A DNA stretch of 64,000 nt from Opitutaceae bacterium (GCA_028284385.1 JANQRT010000026.1:88243-152242); one strand, 5' to 3'. Positions 9,597 to 19,715 are shown, counted from the stretch's first letter. Translations and numbers: made by a program. Notes: generated by a model not told the origin, from the sequence alone.

Positions 9597-9901
9597 TTAT
9601 AGCGCCCCATGCCGTTGGACAGGGAGCTGTTATCTGGGTGTTCAGTTCGGAAATATTTCCAAACTTGCACCGGGCTCAAGGCACCTCGCTGGGTTGTTCC
9701 ACGCATTGGGTATTCGCTGCCCTGCTTACTCTGTTCTTCCCCTCCATGGTTGAAGCTTTTCCAGCCAGTGTGGTCCTCGGATTCTTCTGCTTCATGATGG
9801 TCCTTCAGTTTATCTGGGTGAAGGTATTCGTCCCTGAGACCAAAGGCAGCTCGCTGGAGGAAGTGGAAGCTAAGTTGCAATCAGTATTTGAATTTTGGTG
9901 A
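9581..9901 (+). pseudogene. Truncated sugar-porter MFS transporter, C-terminal remnant
   Basis: About 105 residues match the last three membrane helices of the MFS sugar-porter family: GQGAVIWVFSSEIFP, STHWVFAALLTLFFPSMVE, and the family signature VPETKGSSLEE near the end. A complete porter is about 450-500 residues, so more than three quarters is missing. The frame opens only with a TTG at 9581 in the middle of what should be a helix. The 3' end overlaps the convergent alcohol dehydrogenase gene by 32 bases. Not likely to make a working carrier. Confidence 0.8.
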
Positions 9902-10895
9902 TGGATGAAGGCTTGGCGTTCCAGTGTTCCATCGCAGAGGCCCCGTCTTCGAATGGGACGGTTTTAGTGAGGGTTTCCTTAACGGGATAGCGACTTGCCT
10001 CGAGCATGGAGATGACTTCCTGGAAATCCTTCAGCGTTGAGCCTCGAGAGCCCATAATGTCGAGTTCTTTGAGAATGAAATGCTTCGTCTCGTAGGCGAC
10101 CGAATCTTTGGCGTAGCCTATGTAGACGACGCGACCGGCATAGCTAACTTCTTCGATACAGGCTTGAAAGGTGGAAGGAATGCCCACCGCTTCGATCATG
10201 ACGTCTGGACCGTAGCCGTCGGTCAAATCGGCGAGCCGTTCACTAAGATTCTCTTTGGACGAGTTAATAGTTTCAGAGGCTCCGGCTTTACGAGCGAGTT
10301 GGAGCTTGGCGTCGTCGATGTCAATGGCGATGACCTTGGCCTTGCGCTGTAATCCCGAAGCGGATACGGCGCCGAGACCTATCATTCCCGCTCCGAAAAT
10401 GGCTACGGTGTCGTTTTGCGTGATTCGCGCTCTATCGACTGCATGGAATCCGACGGCAAGCGGTTCGACTAGGGCGAGTTCCGCAAGAGAAAGACTGGCC
10501 GAGGCAATGACTTTTTGGTGGGGAACAGCGATGTACTCGGTTAGCGCTCCATCACGCTGCACCCCGAGGGTCTGGTTGCTCTTGCAGGCGTTGATTCGAC
10601 CCTTCAGGCAGGCGCTGCAGCGACCGCAGTTCGTGTAGGGAATTACCGTCACTTTTTGACCGACTAGGAATCCGTCTGGAACGTCTTCTCCGAGTTCTTC
10701 GATGATCGCGCCGATTTCGTGACCCGGTATCCTCGGGTAGCTGACGAGGGGGTTAAGTCCGCGAAAAGTGTTGAGATCAGTGCCGCAAAATCCGATGCGT
10801 TTTACCTTCAGCAGAATTTCGCTTTTGCCCGGCTTCGGTCTAGGTGATCGAGCATAGCTGATTGAATTGGGCTCGGCTATCGTAATCGTCTTCAT
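9870..10895 (-). CDS. Zinc-dependent alcohol/polyol dehydrogenase (MDR family)
   Basis: A 341-residue medium-chain dehydrogenase. The catalytic zinc site is in [10 protein letters not shown] and GHEIG; the structural zinc cysteines follow in [15 protein letters not shown]. The NAD-binding glycine motif is GAGMIGLGA at about residue 168. It resembles the L-galactonate 5-dehydrogenase/threonine dehydrogenase-like branch in layout and length. It is last in a minus-strand run with an amidohydrolase (64-base gap) of the fuconolactonase type, which suggests the pair acts in oxidative catabolism of a deoxy- or acidic sugar; this is inference. The 3' end overlaps the MFS remnant on the other strand. 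Confidence 0.85.
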   Translation of the reverse strand: MKTITIAEPNSISYARSPRPKPGKSEILLKVKRIGFCGTDLNTFRGLNPLVSYPRIPGHEIGAIIEELGEDVPDGFLVGQKVTVIPYTNCGRCSACLKGRINACKSNQTLGVQRDGALTEYIAVPHQKVIASASLSLAELALVEPLAVGFHAVDRARITQNDTVAIFGAGMIGLGAVSASGLQRKAKVIAIDIDDAKLQLARKAGASETINSSKENLSERLADLTDGYGPDVMIEAVGIPSTFQACIEEVSYAGRVVYIGYAKDSVAYETKHFILKELDIMGSRGSTLKDFQEVISMLEASRYPVKETLTKTVPFEDGASAMEHWNAKPSSITKIQILIAT

Positions 10896-10959
10896 CGTTT
10901 TGGAAGGTAGGTTGCGTTTGGTACGGCGTTGCTTCCAGTTTGGCAGCCAGACGTTTGCT

Positions 10960-11979
10960 TTATTTCAGGTCTACGTTTCCTAGATTATATACCTTGATCG
11001 CATTCTTGGAGTAGATGCGATCGCGAACCGCATTGGACTTGTCCGACAGGAAGTTATCGAGGATAGCGATTTGGTCGCCGAATGGACCAGCTCGATTGCT
11101 TACCGGCCAATTGGATCCGAATACCAGTCGTTCCGATCCGAATATCGTGAAAACGGTATCCAAAATGTTCCGATAGGCTTCTGGGTTCTTGATTCCGTTA
11201 AACTGATCGAGTGGGCCGACATCGAATTGTTCGAAACTCAGTAACTGGATATCGGATACCTTCAGATACAGATTGGGCAACGATGCCAGGATCACTAAGG
11301 CTTCCCTCCATTCCGATTCTACGGAAAGCGTTAGGTCCTTGTGCGAGAAATGGTCCAGAATGATAGGGAGCTTCTTGGGGAGTCGATCGGCTACTTTGGC
11401 TAACTTGGATGGTTTGGCCCCGATAAGGTCTAGGCTCAAGTTCTTGCTTTCCAGGATCTCCATCGCTTCAAGCGCTTTCTCGCGCAATCCTCCGCCATCA
11501 TCGAAAATGGCCCCTCCTGCCCGCAGTCCCACGAAGCTGTCATGCTTCATGAGTGTGGCTAGGTCGGATTCGAAGGAATCGCTTAGCAGATCGAGCTTTC
11601 CCACTACGCCAAGAATCGTTTCATTTTGATCAGCGAGCTCGAACATTCTCTCGTTGGAAGCGATGAGCTGATCTCCTGACGGACCGCCGGATGCTTCTAT
11701 TAGCACGACGCCTATCACTTCCTCCCCCGCATCTGCCGCCGCGTAATCCGCCATGCTGAAATGGCGCATCAACCATTTGATCGGATGCTTGTCAGGAGAT
11801 GGATAAACCTCGCCGTGGAGTCGCGGGTAGTTCCACAGATGTACGTGCGTGTCTATGATTGCCTTTTTATGATTCATCGAGTCACCAGAGATGCGGCTGC
11901 AGGCGAAATTCAAAAGCATCACGATGGCCGAGCCGACTAGAATCGCTGTGGAGCTCTTGCGGTTTCGTCGATCGCTCAT
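10960..11979 (-). CDS. Amidohydrolase family 2 protein, L-fuconolactonase-like
   Basis: A 339-residue TIM-barrel hydrolase of the amidohydrolase 2 / COG3618 type. It has the metal-binding HxH in [10 protein letters not shown] (about 41-50), a later LDHFSHKD and the C-terminal VFGSNWP. Family members open sugar lactones such as L-fucono-1,4-lactone or 2-pyrone-4,6-dicarboxylate. The N-terminal 30 residues contain a hydrophobic stretch ending at a cysteine (LLNFAC), which suggests a lipoprotein or exported form; the lipobox is not canonical. A second ATG at 11877 would give a cytoplasmic enzyme starting just before the HxH strand, and neither start has a strong ribosome site. Gene order with the downstream dehydrogenase supports an oxidative sugar route. 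Confidence 0.82.
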   Translation of the reverse strand: MSDRRNRKSSTAILVGSAIVMLLNFACSRISGDSMNHKKAIIDTHVHLWNYPRLHGEVYPSPDKHPIKWLMRHFSMADYAAADAGEEVIGVVLIEASGGPSGDQLIASNERMFELADQNETILGVVGKLDLLSDSFESDLATLMKHDSFVGLRAGGAIFDDGGGLREKALEAMEILESKNLSLDLIGAKPSKLAKVADRLPKKLPIILDHFSHKDLTLSVESEWREALVILASLPNLYLKVSDIQLLSFEQFDVGPLDQFNGIKNPEAYRNILDTVFTIFGSERLVFGSNWPVSNRAGPFGDQIAILDNFLSDKSNAVRDRIYSKNAIKVYNLGNVDLK

Positions 11980-12053
11980 GAAACTTTCGGTTTTGAGGAA
12001 TGGTTTGATATGTAGAAGGAATACGGATACGTTAAATTGGATTTTCTCTGGAT

Positions 12054-13394
12054 TTAGAGAAAAGCCTGTGCGGTTTTGCTTAGCTGGTAGACGCCGACCA
12101 AAGTCATGAGGGTGGCTGAGATCCAGAGGAATGTAATCCAGAGAGGGCTGGGTCTCAAAGCTTCATGCGTTTCACGATAGAGGAAGTAGAGGGCGGAGAA
12201 GGCGAGGAATGGAAGCATCAAAGCCTGCGCGATCGCGCCAACGGTGACCAATGTCACAGGTTTCCCGATGGTGACGTAGAGCAGAAAATAGACGATGGGA
12301 AGCGCCAGACAGGTAAGTCGAACTACATTCGATCGAGATACCTTGGATCTTGTATCGACTAGTTTGAACAAGCCTAGGAGATCCGCAGCCAACCTCCCGT
12401 TCGATGCAGTCGAAATAAACACGGTAGAGTAGAGCACCACTATGGCGCCGACGATGAAGAACCATAATCCGACGTTTCCGAATGATTCGCTGTAGATATG
12501 CGATAAGCTGATCATCAGCTCGTCATTGGTTACTTCCACTCCTTTCCCATTCAAGACGGCGGCTCCGAGAAGGTAGAAAGCGACGGTGGCTCCCGTATAG
12601 ATTATCATCGATACCCATGCGTCCCATTTCAATACGCGTATCCAGCCTTGGGCGCGGCTTATCCACTCTTGGGTGTCATCAAATGGACCGACATGACTAG
12701 CGTATCCTTTTTCTAGGCACCAATAAGGGTAGTAAATCAGTTCGCTTGCTCCGACGCCGATAATGCCGAATGCCGCGAAGGCAACCAGGAATTCGTCGGG
12801 TAAATTGAAACTCATGCCTTCGATCAGACCGCTTGCGCCGATTCCGTAATCGGTCCAATAGAGCGAGAAGACCGCCAGTATGGTGAATAGGGTAAAGGCG
12901 GCCACCATGACTGTAGAGAAACGCTCGATGAATACGTATCGGCCGAAGTATAGAAGAATCGCGCAGGACCCAGTGATGAAAACAGCGAGCGCGGTATCCG
13001 AAAAGGCAAGACCGGACAATCCGATCGCTTGAGCGATTCCTCCTACCATCCCGGAAACTTGGAAAAAGGTCGCGATGAACATCATCATCCAAATCCAGAC
13101 AAGCCACGAGACGCCGAGCTTGGGTCCTGGCACCGAGTTCAATGCTTGCAATGTGGTTTTCCCTCGCGAGATCGCGTAGCGTCCCAGCTCGATCTGCAGG
13201 AATACTTTTATGATGCAGCCTAAAATGATGAACCACAACAGCGTGAAACCGACGTCCGCTCCCAGTTTAGTGGTCACGATCAGCTCGCCGGAGCCAACGA
13301 TTGCCGCGGATATAATCAAACCTGGACCAAGTTGGCGGGAGATCCCGCGCCAATGGGTGGGGGCGGGGCGAAAAGGGCTCTCAGTCTTCATCAT
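12054..13394 (-). CDS. Nramp-family-like membrane carrier lacking the metal motif
   Basis: A 446-residue polytopic membrane protein with 11-12 predicted helices and Nramp layout, opening GPGLIISAAIVGSGEL. In true Nramp metal transporters helix 1 carries DPGN and helix 6 carries MPH. Here the helix-1 site reads GSGE and the helix-6 region reads GASELIYYPYW, so the metal-binding Asp, Asn, Met and His are not visible. It probably moves something else, perhaps an organic substrate linked to the neighbouring hydrolase genes. Two ATG codons are adjacent at 13394 and 13391. It lies between a secreted glycosidase-like gene and the lactonase/dehydrogenase pair, all on the minus strand. Confidence 0.8.
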   Translation of the reverse strand: MMKTESPFRPAPTHWRGISRQLGPGLIISAAIVGSGELIVTTKLGADVGFTLLWFIILGCIIKVFLQIELGRYAISRGKTTLQALNSVPGPKLGVSWLVWIWMMMFIATFFQVSGMVGGIAQAIGLSGLAFSDTALAVFITGSCAILLYFGRYVFIERFSTVMVAAFTLFTILAVFSLYWTDYGIGASGLIEGMSFNLPDEFLVAFAAFGIIGVGASELIYYPYWCLEKGYASHVGPFDDTQEWISRAQGWIRVLKWDAWVSMIIYTGATVAFYLLGAAVLNGKGVEVTNDELMISLSHIYSESFGNVGLWFFIVGAIVVLYSTVFISTASNGRLAADLLGLFKLVDTRSKVSRSNVVRLTCLALPIVYFLLYVTIGKPVTLVTVGAIAQALMLPFLAFSALYFLYRETHEALRPSPLWITFLWISATLMTLVGVYQLSKTAQAFL

Positions 13395-13503
13395 ATATGA
13401 AGTTCCATAGTCATCTCGTATTCGAGTTTTTCGGTACGCGAAGCGGGGCTTGCTAGCGGAGGTTTTGGGTGAGTGGGATATTGTGGCGGTAGCTGGGCCA
13501 CGT

Positions 13504-15126
13504 CTAGTCCATAACCTTTAAAATCGCTATAGCGTGGCTTGGAGGAGCGTTTTCCGGACGACGGAAGATCGACCAACGTTCTTTCGCATAGTCGATCTGA
13601 TAGGGTTCCTCGAACCTGCCGGCGAGTGGATCGAACCAAGTGATCTCGACCAGCTTGTCTTCCATGAAATCATGTCCGCAGGTGACCTGGTTCATATTTT
13701 CCGGGATGTAATACAGGACTAGGGATTCGTTGTCGGATAGGGCGAAAGTCGTGGTGTCTTTCCGTATGGGTCTCAGCCTCTCGAAGGGGTACCGTTCGAA
13801 AAGCGTGGCGAGGTATTTGTAGTATTCAAATTTTGGTTGATTCTCCTCGGGCAGCTCAAGCGGGTTGTAGATGATGTTGTCCCACGATGCGTTCTGCCAG
13901 TAGTAGGTCGAATACGCGCCTGCGAAGATGATTTTATAGTTCCGATCGAGGCAGGTCACGGCATCTTCATAGGCGCCGTTGAAGATATTATATGTCGAGC
14001 TTTCGTAGCCGCCGTGTTCGATGTTGAAGACGGGTTGTTGGGCATGTTTTTCCACTAAGCTATGCATCTCGGTGTAAATGTCGTAGGTCCACTTTTGGGC
14101 GGAAATGAAGTCCACTTGATCCGGGAAGCTGGAGCAGTAGCGATAGTCATGTACGGTGAGAAGACGGTTGTAGGCGTCGATCTTCTTTAGTCTTTGGATG
14201 CGATTGGTGATGTACGAGATATCGTTGTGGCCGTATCCCAGCGCCTCTTTGGAAATATCCCAGACAAGATTAGGATAAGCTTGGTAACGCTTGACGACGT
14301 AGTCGAAGTAAAGGTTGTCCGCATCCGACTCAGCAGCCGGCCAATTAACCTTCTTGTTCCAAACGTAGATCATCAGGTGAGCGACGATCTGCTGTTCGTT
14401 GAGGTGGTCCATGACCCGATCGAGGTGCTTGAAAAAGTCGACGTTGAGAGTCGAGAAGTCGGGATGGTCATTGTCGCCGCCGAAGGGAAATGTTTTCGGT
14501 TTAGAGAAGTCGTGTTCGGGCTTCATGCCATGAGGGATCGGCCAAGTGGAGCCTCCCGCATCATAGGCATAGACATTCATGATTATGTGGTTGAATTTAT
14601 TCTCCGCTACGTGGCTCACGATTTGCCGCGTCTTCGGAATGTCGTGAGTGTTGTCCCAATCCAACGCGAAAAGCCAGTCTAGCTCGAAAGCCAAGAGGAA
14701 GTAGGGAGTGCCGTCTGCGTAGGAGAAGCGTTGAGAGTCGGTTTTCGATACGACGAGTGGGCCGTGCTGCGATGGATTCGTATTCGCCGAGACGGAAATA
14801 GTACCGCTTTTGCCACTGAGGGCTGGCATCGCGGAGCGGGTCTCGTATTTCCATTCTCCTATTTGCGGAGGACAGAAGCGGATTGCCCATATGTTTTCGC
14901 CATTGTAGAAGCCAGGTACGTCGAGCGTCTCCCCTGATGGATGGATGAAAGACGCGTTGATCTCCAAACCGAAGGGATTATCGATCTTTTCTTTGGCTTC
15001 AAGTTCTATGTCTAGAAGCTCCCATTGCTCGGCTTGGTAGTCTTTCGCTTTTGTTAGTTGAGCCATTAGTAGTGAAATTGAGGATACTTTTAATAGTATA
15101 ATGAAATTGGATATGAGGTTCTTCAT
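13504..15126 (-). CDS. DUF5060 / DUF4038 glycoside hydrolase-like protein, secreted
   Basis: A 540-residue exported protein: signal peptide (about 1-27, ending LTKAK), an N-terminal beta-sandwich of the DUF5060 type (about 30-115, with GFYNGENIWAIRFCPPQIGEW), then a TIM-barrel of the apiosidase-like DUF4038/GH140-related type. Candidate acid residues are Glu in VWDISKEALGYG and Glu in VFNIEHGGYES. A short beta C-terminal domain ends the protein. It is the second gene of a minus-strand run, 210 bases after the DUF1593 gene. Activity on a side-chain pentose or deoxysugar would fit the fold, but the substrate is not evident. Confidence 0.82.
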   Translation of the reverse strand: MKNLISNFIILLKVSSISLLMAQLTKAKDYQAEQWELLDIELEAKEKIDNPFGLEINASFIHPSGETLDVPGFYNGENIWAIRFCPPQIGEWKYETRSAMPALSGKSGTISVSANTNPSQHGPLVVSKTDSQRFSYADGTPYFLLAFELDWLFALDWDNTHDIPKTRQIVSHVAENKFNHIIMNVYAYDAGGSTWPIPHGMKPEHDFSKPKTFPFGGDNDHPDFSTLNVDFFKHLDRVMDHLNEQQIVAHLMIYVWNKKVNWPAAESDADNLYFDYVVKRYQAYPNLVWDISKEALGYGHNDISYITNRIQRLKKIDAYNRLLTVHDYRYCSSFPDQVDFISAQKWTYDIYTEMHSLVEKHAQQPVFNIEHGGYESSTYNIFNGAYEDAVTCLDRNYKIIFAGAYSTYYWQNASWDNIIYNPLELPEENQPKFEYYKYLATLFERYPFERLRPIRKDTTTFALSDNESLVLYYIPENMNQVTCGHDFMEDKLVEITWFDPLAGRFEEPYQIDYAKERWSIFRRPENAPPSHAIAILKVMD

Positions 15127-15336
15127 TTAATTGCTATAGATCGTCGGAAAACTATGCGGATCGCAGTTCGAAGAGGCGGATTCCTTCTTCCTCTTTTCGG
15201 TTCGCATTGAAAAATTGTCGTCACATTTTGACGCGTTTCGTTATCCGCTGACTTTGCATGAACCCCGTAGGAGTGGGGAGCCGCGTTCAATGGGAAAATG
15301 AATCCAAGGATTGGATTCGGGTTGTCCGATGTTTAA

Positions 15337-16854
15337 TTACTTAGTTACATCAATCACGATGCGGCGGTAGTCGTAAAGGGAGGCGATGGAACCGCGATCC
15401 TTGATTTCGAGAATCAGATGGATCTGATGACCCGCGGTATTCCGTGGGAGAGTCAGGCTCGCTTTGACAGGCGCGTTCGCGTCTATGGTTTCAAGCTGGA
15501 GTTTTTTGGCATAGGTGCCGGCTTCCTTGTAAATCCACCAATGGATCTCCAGTCCGTCGCCATCAGGGTCGTGGGAACCGGTAGCATCGAATACCAATCT
15601 TTGACCGGCTGTGGCAGTCATACGGATGATGGAATCAGTGGCGTCTCCATTTATAACGGCGACGGGGTGATGATTAGCGTTTTGGTAGGGTTGGACGCAC
15701 CAGTCCATGCGGCATTGGAAATCCTGATACATGGCGCGACGAAAACGCCAGACAGGATTCCAGAGATTGGTAGTCGTCTCGCCGTTTCGAGGATCGGTCC
15801 AGGTGTCTTCGACTTCGGCGTGCAAATAGAATGGCCTAGCCGATTGCTCGTCGGCTCGTACATCGTCATGATGGGCGAAGTAGTTCTTCACTTTTGCCCT
15901 GCTGAAACGTCCGCTCCACCCGCCCCAGCTGGGTTGGTCGATATCGAAGAGGCCTTTGTTGACGAGACCCATCCAGGGAATGGTGCCTCCGCCTTCCAAG
16001 TGCCTGAGATCTCCGCGCGGGAATACGCGCAGCGGATAGAGACTGCCCAAGGGGCCATGCTCGGCGACGATATGCTTCAACGCCCAAAAGTTCTGGCCTA
16101 ATTCCGTATTTTCGTATGGTTCCCAGACATACGGGCCGATATTCGCGCGGTCATTCCAGCCGGGGCCTCCGTAGCAGTAGGTTTGCGTGTTGCTGCGCAG
16201 CCAGTGGATTTGCGGGAAATTATGGGCTATCCACGCTCCGCAGTTGTCCTGTGATCCATTTTCGAATACACGTAATTTTAAAACGGCTGCCTTGAGCTCT
16301 TCATCGGAATAGGTTGCTTTGAGGTCGATCAGGGCCTGAGCCAATGTGTTTGAGCCCGCATTGACCACGATCCGGATGGGGCGGGGGTCGTCCCGCTCGA
16401 TAGCCTCGATGATGAGTCGCGATCCGGGGCTTGATTTGCCCGGTCCGACGTCTGCGATACCGTAACCTGATTGACCGGTCGTGACAATGCTGCGGAGATA
16501 ATCTGGATCGTGCCAGCCACTGGCGTGCAGGCGAAGGTTGTCTACGACTTTCGCGTATCCATCAATCAATTCATGGAAAAGTTCTGGATGGAGAACGCGT
16601 TTGTAGGGATTCGATTGCCTGGGATGGAGGTATTTTCCCGTGACGGCGATGAGCCCTTCGAGATGAAATTCGTTGGAACACATCAGCATGTGCATCATCT
16701 GCTGCATTTCATCCTCTTCGTTGCCCATATCGGCTAGAATGATGAGGCGGTAAGGCTTCGCTGCATCTGTCTCCGTCGAGGAGGCTAGTGAATGCGGGCA
16801 AGTGATGGCGATTGAGAGTAGAGTTAAAGCGAGGGCGCCGCGTTTATTATACAT
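15337..16854 (-). CDS. DUF1593 nucleoside-hydrolase-like secreted protein
   Basis: A 505-residue exported protein with a signal peptide of about 25 residues (ending HSLAS). The N-terminal two thirds match the DUF1593 nucleoside-hydrolase-like fold: ILADMGNEEDEMQ near the start supplies the calcium-type aspartates, and VVNAGSNTLAQAL follows. The last 100 residues form a cadherin/PKD-like beta-sandwich (FDATGSHDPDGDGLEIHWW). Such proteins are common in verrucomicrobial and planctomycete sugar loci but their substrate is not established. It faces the Gfo/Idh/MocA gene across a 146-base divergent promoter region and heads the minus-strand run. Confidence 0.85.
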   Translation of the reverse strand: MYNKRGALALTLLSIAITCPHSLASSTETDAAKPYRLIILADMGNEEDEMQQMMHMLMCSNEFHLEGLIAVTGKYLHPRQSNPYKRVLHPELFHELIDGYAKVVDNLRLHASGWHDPDYLRSIVTTGQSGYGIADVGPGKSSPGSRLIIEAIERDDPRPIRIVVNAGSNTLAQALIDLKATYSDEELKAAVLKLRVFENGSQDNCGAWIAHNFPQIHWLRSNTQTYCYGGPGWNDRANIGPYVWEPYENTELGQNFWALKHIVAEHGPLGSLYPLRVFPRGDLRHLEGGGTIPWMGLVNKGLFDIDQPSWGGWSGRFSRAKVKNYFAHHDDVRADEQSARPFYLHAEVEDTWTDPRNGETTTNLWNPVWRFRRAMYQDFQCRMDWCVQPYQNANHHPVAVINGDATDSIIRMTATAGQRLVFDATGSHDPDGDGLEIHWWIYKEAGTYAKKLQLETIDANAPVKASLTLPRNTAGHQIHLILEIKDRGSIASLYDYRRIVIDVTK

Positions 16855-16934
16855 TTAGGATCGCTTTCGGTTAGGACCGTGTTGTCGCTATCGAATTGGG
16901 TGTTTCACCGAAGGCGCGGTACGTCGGGTCTATC

Positions 16935-16949
16935 TTTCGATTTTCGAAA
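16935..16949. promoter_or_regulatory. Palindrome in the divergent promoter region
   Basis: TTTCGA (16935-16940) and TCGAAA (16944-16949) form a short palindrome midway between the divergent DUF1593 and oxidoreductase genes. Its position suits an operator shared by both. A longer hairpin with the same TTTCGA core lies at 32445-32470, between another divergent gene pair. Confidence 0.35.
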
Positions 16950-17000
16950 CGCGTGAAGGGCTAACGACAAGGCGATAGAGACGACTCCACAACATGCGTA

Positions 17001-18125
17001 ATGAATAACTCGTTTTCCGATCTCTCTCGTCGTTCTTTTATTACGAAATCAGGATTTGCTCTCAGTACCGCTGCTCTTGGTTCCGCGCTGCCCATAGACT
17101 CGATTTACGCCTCGAGCGACAAGCGTCGTGGGCAGCTCGGAATCGCCCTGGTAGGGTTGGGCGGCTACGCGACTCAAATGCTTATGCCAGGTTTCGCCCA
17201 AACGAAACGATGTCGCTTGACGGGTCTGGTGACAGGGGCTCCCGAGAAGAAAATCCGCTATGGCAAGGAGTTTGAAATCCCGGATACGCACATATACGAC
17301 TACGAGACCTTCGATCGAATAGCGGATAATCCGGATATCGATATCGTCTATGTCGTTTTACCGAATTCCATGCATGCGGAATATACGATTCGAGCGGCCA
17401 AAGCGGGGAAGCACGTTATATGCGAGAAACCGATGTGCCTGAGTGTGGAAGAAGCTAAGGCGATGATATCCGCTTGTCATGAAAATAATGTGACACTGAA
17501 CATCGGCTACCGCTGTCAGTACGAACCTCATAACCTGGAAATCATTCGTCTCGCTCGGGAAAAGCCGTTTGGCGGGGCGCGGTATGTTCAGTCGGAGCTC
17601 GGTTTCGTTATCGGCGATCCAAGCCAGTGGCGTCTGCGGAGAGATTACGGAGGCGGGGCGCTTTTGGATGTAGGGGTTTACTGCATGCAGGCTGCCTGCT
17701 ACGCGATTGGCGAAGATCCCATTGCCGTTTATGGCCAGGAATTCAAGACGGATCCAGTGAAGTTCGGCGAGGTGGATGAAACGGTCGCGTTCCAGATGGA
17801 GTTCCCGAGCGGCGTGATTTCCAATTCGACTACCTCGTTCAGTCTCGATGCGCATCGACTTTACGTGAATTACCAAGATGCTAACAAGCATGTGGAGATC
17901 CAGCCGAATTTTAATTACGGGAAGTACCGCGGATCGATTGCCGGAAAACCTATGGAATTCCCCTTCATCAATCAGCAGGCCAATCATATGGATGTCGTTG
18001 CTCAATCGATACAAGAAGGTAACGAAACTACAACTACAGGAGATGTTGGACTGCGGGACATGAAGATTATCGAAGCCATTTTCCAATCGATTGCCAATGG
18101 AGGCGTTCGAATAGAAATAGGGTAG
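17001..18125 (+). CDS. Tat-exported Gfo/Idh/MocA family oxidoreductase
   Basis: A 374-residue NAD(P)-dependent sugar oxidoreductase. It starts with a twin-arginine signal (LSRRSFI) of about 38 residues, so it is exported folded with its cofactor. The nucleotide motif GLGGYA follows, and the family signature CEKPMCLS is at about residue 140. The C-terminal half is the alpha/beta substrate domain with GGGALLDVGVYC. Its layout resembles glucose-fructose oxidoreductase. The next gene, a GH29 fucosidase, starts within 35 bases of the stop, so they are probably cotranscribed; the enzyme may modify sugars in the periplasm during fucoside breakdown, which is inference. Confidence 0.87.
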   Translation: MNNSFSDLSRRSFITKSGFALSTAALGSALPIDSIYASSDKRRGQLGIALVGLGGYATQMLMPGFAQTKRCRLTGLVTGAPEKKIRYGKEFEIPDTHIYDYETFDRIADNPDIDIVYVVLPNSMHAEYTIRAAKAGKHVICEKPMCLSVEEAKAMISACHENNVTLNIGYRCQYEPHNLEIIRLAREKPFGGARYVQSELGFVIGDPSQWRLRRDYGGGALLDVGVYCMQAACYAIGEDPIAVYGQEFKTDPVKFGEVDETVAFQMEFPSGVISNSTTSFSLDAHRLYVNYQDANKHVEIQPNFNYGKYRGSIAGKPMEFPFINQQANHMDVVAQSIQEGNETTTTGDVGLRDMKIIEAIFQSIANGGVRIEIG

Positions 18126-18155
18126 GTGAACCTTAGCTATTCTCGCGAATCCAAA

Positions 18156-19694
18156 ATGAAACTGCACTGCCTATTCGCTTCCACGCTCGCTGTCGTTGCC
18201 ATGTCTTGGCTGGCTTCAAAAGAACTGGAGCCCGAGCAAATAGACATGGGTATGAGCGTCTCATCGGTACGGCCGGCATGGGAGCGACTGGCAGCCCATA
18301 ACGAGGCTCCGGAGTGGTTCAAGGACGCCAAGTTCGGAATCTATTTTCATTGGGGCCTGTATTCGGTTCCCGCTTACGGAAACGAATGGTATCCGAGATG
18401 GATGTACTTCCCGGGCACAGCTGAGTTCGAACATCATAAAAAGGCGTATGGCGAACAAGGGGGAGGATTCGACTACCATGATTTCGTTCCGATGTTCAGA
18501 GCCGAGAACTTCGATGCAGCGGAATGGGTGGAATTGTTCGAAAAGGCGGGCGCTCGATTCGCGGGTCCAGTCGCTGAACATCATGACGGGTTTTCGATGT
18601 GGGATAGCGAAATCACGCCTTGGAATGCTGCTGACCGAGGACCAAAGCGAGATATCACCGGAGAGATCGCTGCCGAGCTTCGCAAGCGAGGAATGAAATT
18701 GATCACATCATTTCACCATGCTCGCAACTTGCAGCGCCCGTTTCGGCCTGGGATTGACGGCGATCCTAGATCCTACTTTTGGGATAGCCACTTTCCCCGA
18801 TTTGAAGGAATGCCCATGACTTCGGAGGATCCCGAACTTGCCTTGCTGTATGGAAACATGAACGAAGGGGAATGGGTGGAGAAGGTTTGGAAAGGGAAGG
18901 TGATTGAGGTGATCGACCAGTACCAGCCCGATATCATCTGGTTTGATACCTGGCTCGATATGATACCTGATCGCGTTCAGATGGAGGTGCTCGACTACTA
19001 CATCAAAGACGCTAAAGAGAGCGGGCGAGAAGTCGTCATCAATGCCAAGCATCAGGACTTGCCTCCCGAGGTGGGCGTGCAGGATTTCGAAAAAGGACGC
19101 TTAAACCGGATAACCGATTTCACTTGGCTCACTGACAATACGATCAGTCGCGGAAGCTGGTGCTACACGGAGACAATGTCGCTCAAAAGCCTATCGTTGG
19201 TGCTTCACGGTTTGATAGATATCGTGAGCAAGAACGGTATCCTTTTATTGAATATATCGCCGAAGGCGGATGGAACGATCCCGGAGGATCAGCGTAAACT
19301 GTTGCTCGAGATGGGCGAGTGGCTGGCCGTTAATGGAGAAGCGATTTATGATACGCGGCCGTGGATTGCTTTCGGAGAAGGGCCGACTCGTCTTGGGGAA
19401 GGCTTAGGGGGACACTTTGTAAAAGAAAAGGAATACACGCCTGAAGACGTTCGTTTCACCCAGAGCAAAGATGAAAAAGTCGTTTACGCTACCATTCTAG
19501 GCTGGCCAGGAGCGGGCAAGGGATTCGAGATGCAGACATTCAATAAAATTCGCGAGTACTCGAAAATAAGGAATATAACGATGCTGGGCCATGAGACCGA
19601 GGTGGACTGGAGATGGACTCGCAACGGGCTCGAAGTCATCATGCCCGATGTTGACGCGGATCCGTTGGGAGTAGTGTTTAAGATCGAACTGTAG
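18156..19694 (+). CDS. Alpha-L-fucosidase, GH29
   Basis: About 512 residues. Retaining alpha-L-fucosidase signatures are clear: FHWGLYSVPAYG at about 64-75, the substrate-binding EHHDGFSMWD at about 141-150, and the presumed nucleophile Asp264 in IIWFDTWLD. The C-terminal part has LLLNISPKADGTIPEDQ and a small beta-sandwich. A GTG at 18126 extends the frame by ten residues, but the ATG at 18156 begins a clean signal peptide (MKLHCLFASTLAVVAMSWLA), so I chose it. The enzyme is thus periplasmic or surface-bound. It follows the Tat oxidoreductase without a gap and precedes a TonB receptor after a 500-base stretch containing a REP-like element. Confidence 0.9.
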   Translation: MKLHCLFASTLAVVAMSWLASKELEPEQIDMGMSVSSVRPAWERLAAHNEAPEWFKDAKFGIYFHWGLYSVPAYGNEWYPRWMYFPGTAEFEHHKKAYGEQGGGFDYHDFVPMFRAENFDAAEWVELFEKAGARFAGPVAEHHDGFSMWDSEITPWNAADRGPKRDITGEIAAELRKRGMKLITSFHHARNLQRPFRPGIDGDPRSYFWDSHFPRFEGMPMTSEDPELALLYGNMNEGEWVEKVWKGKVIEVIDQYQPDIIWFDTWLDMIPDRVQMEVLDYYIKDAKESGREVVINAKHQDLPPEVGVQDFEKGRLNRITDFTWLTDNTISRGSWCYTETMSLKSLSLVLHGLIDIVSKNGILLLNISPKADGTIPEDQRKLLLEMGEWLAVNGEAIYDTRPWIAFGEGPTRLGEGLGGHFVKEKEYTPEDVRFTQSKDEKVVYATILGWPGAGKGFEMQTFNKIREYSKIRNITMLGHETEVDWRWTRNGLEVIMPDVDADPLGVVFKIEL

Positions 19695-19715
19695 CTTGAA
19701 GCCGTTAAGGCAATA

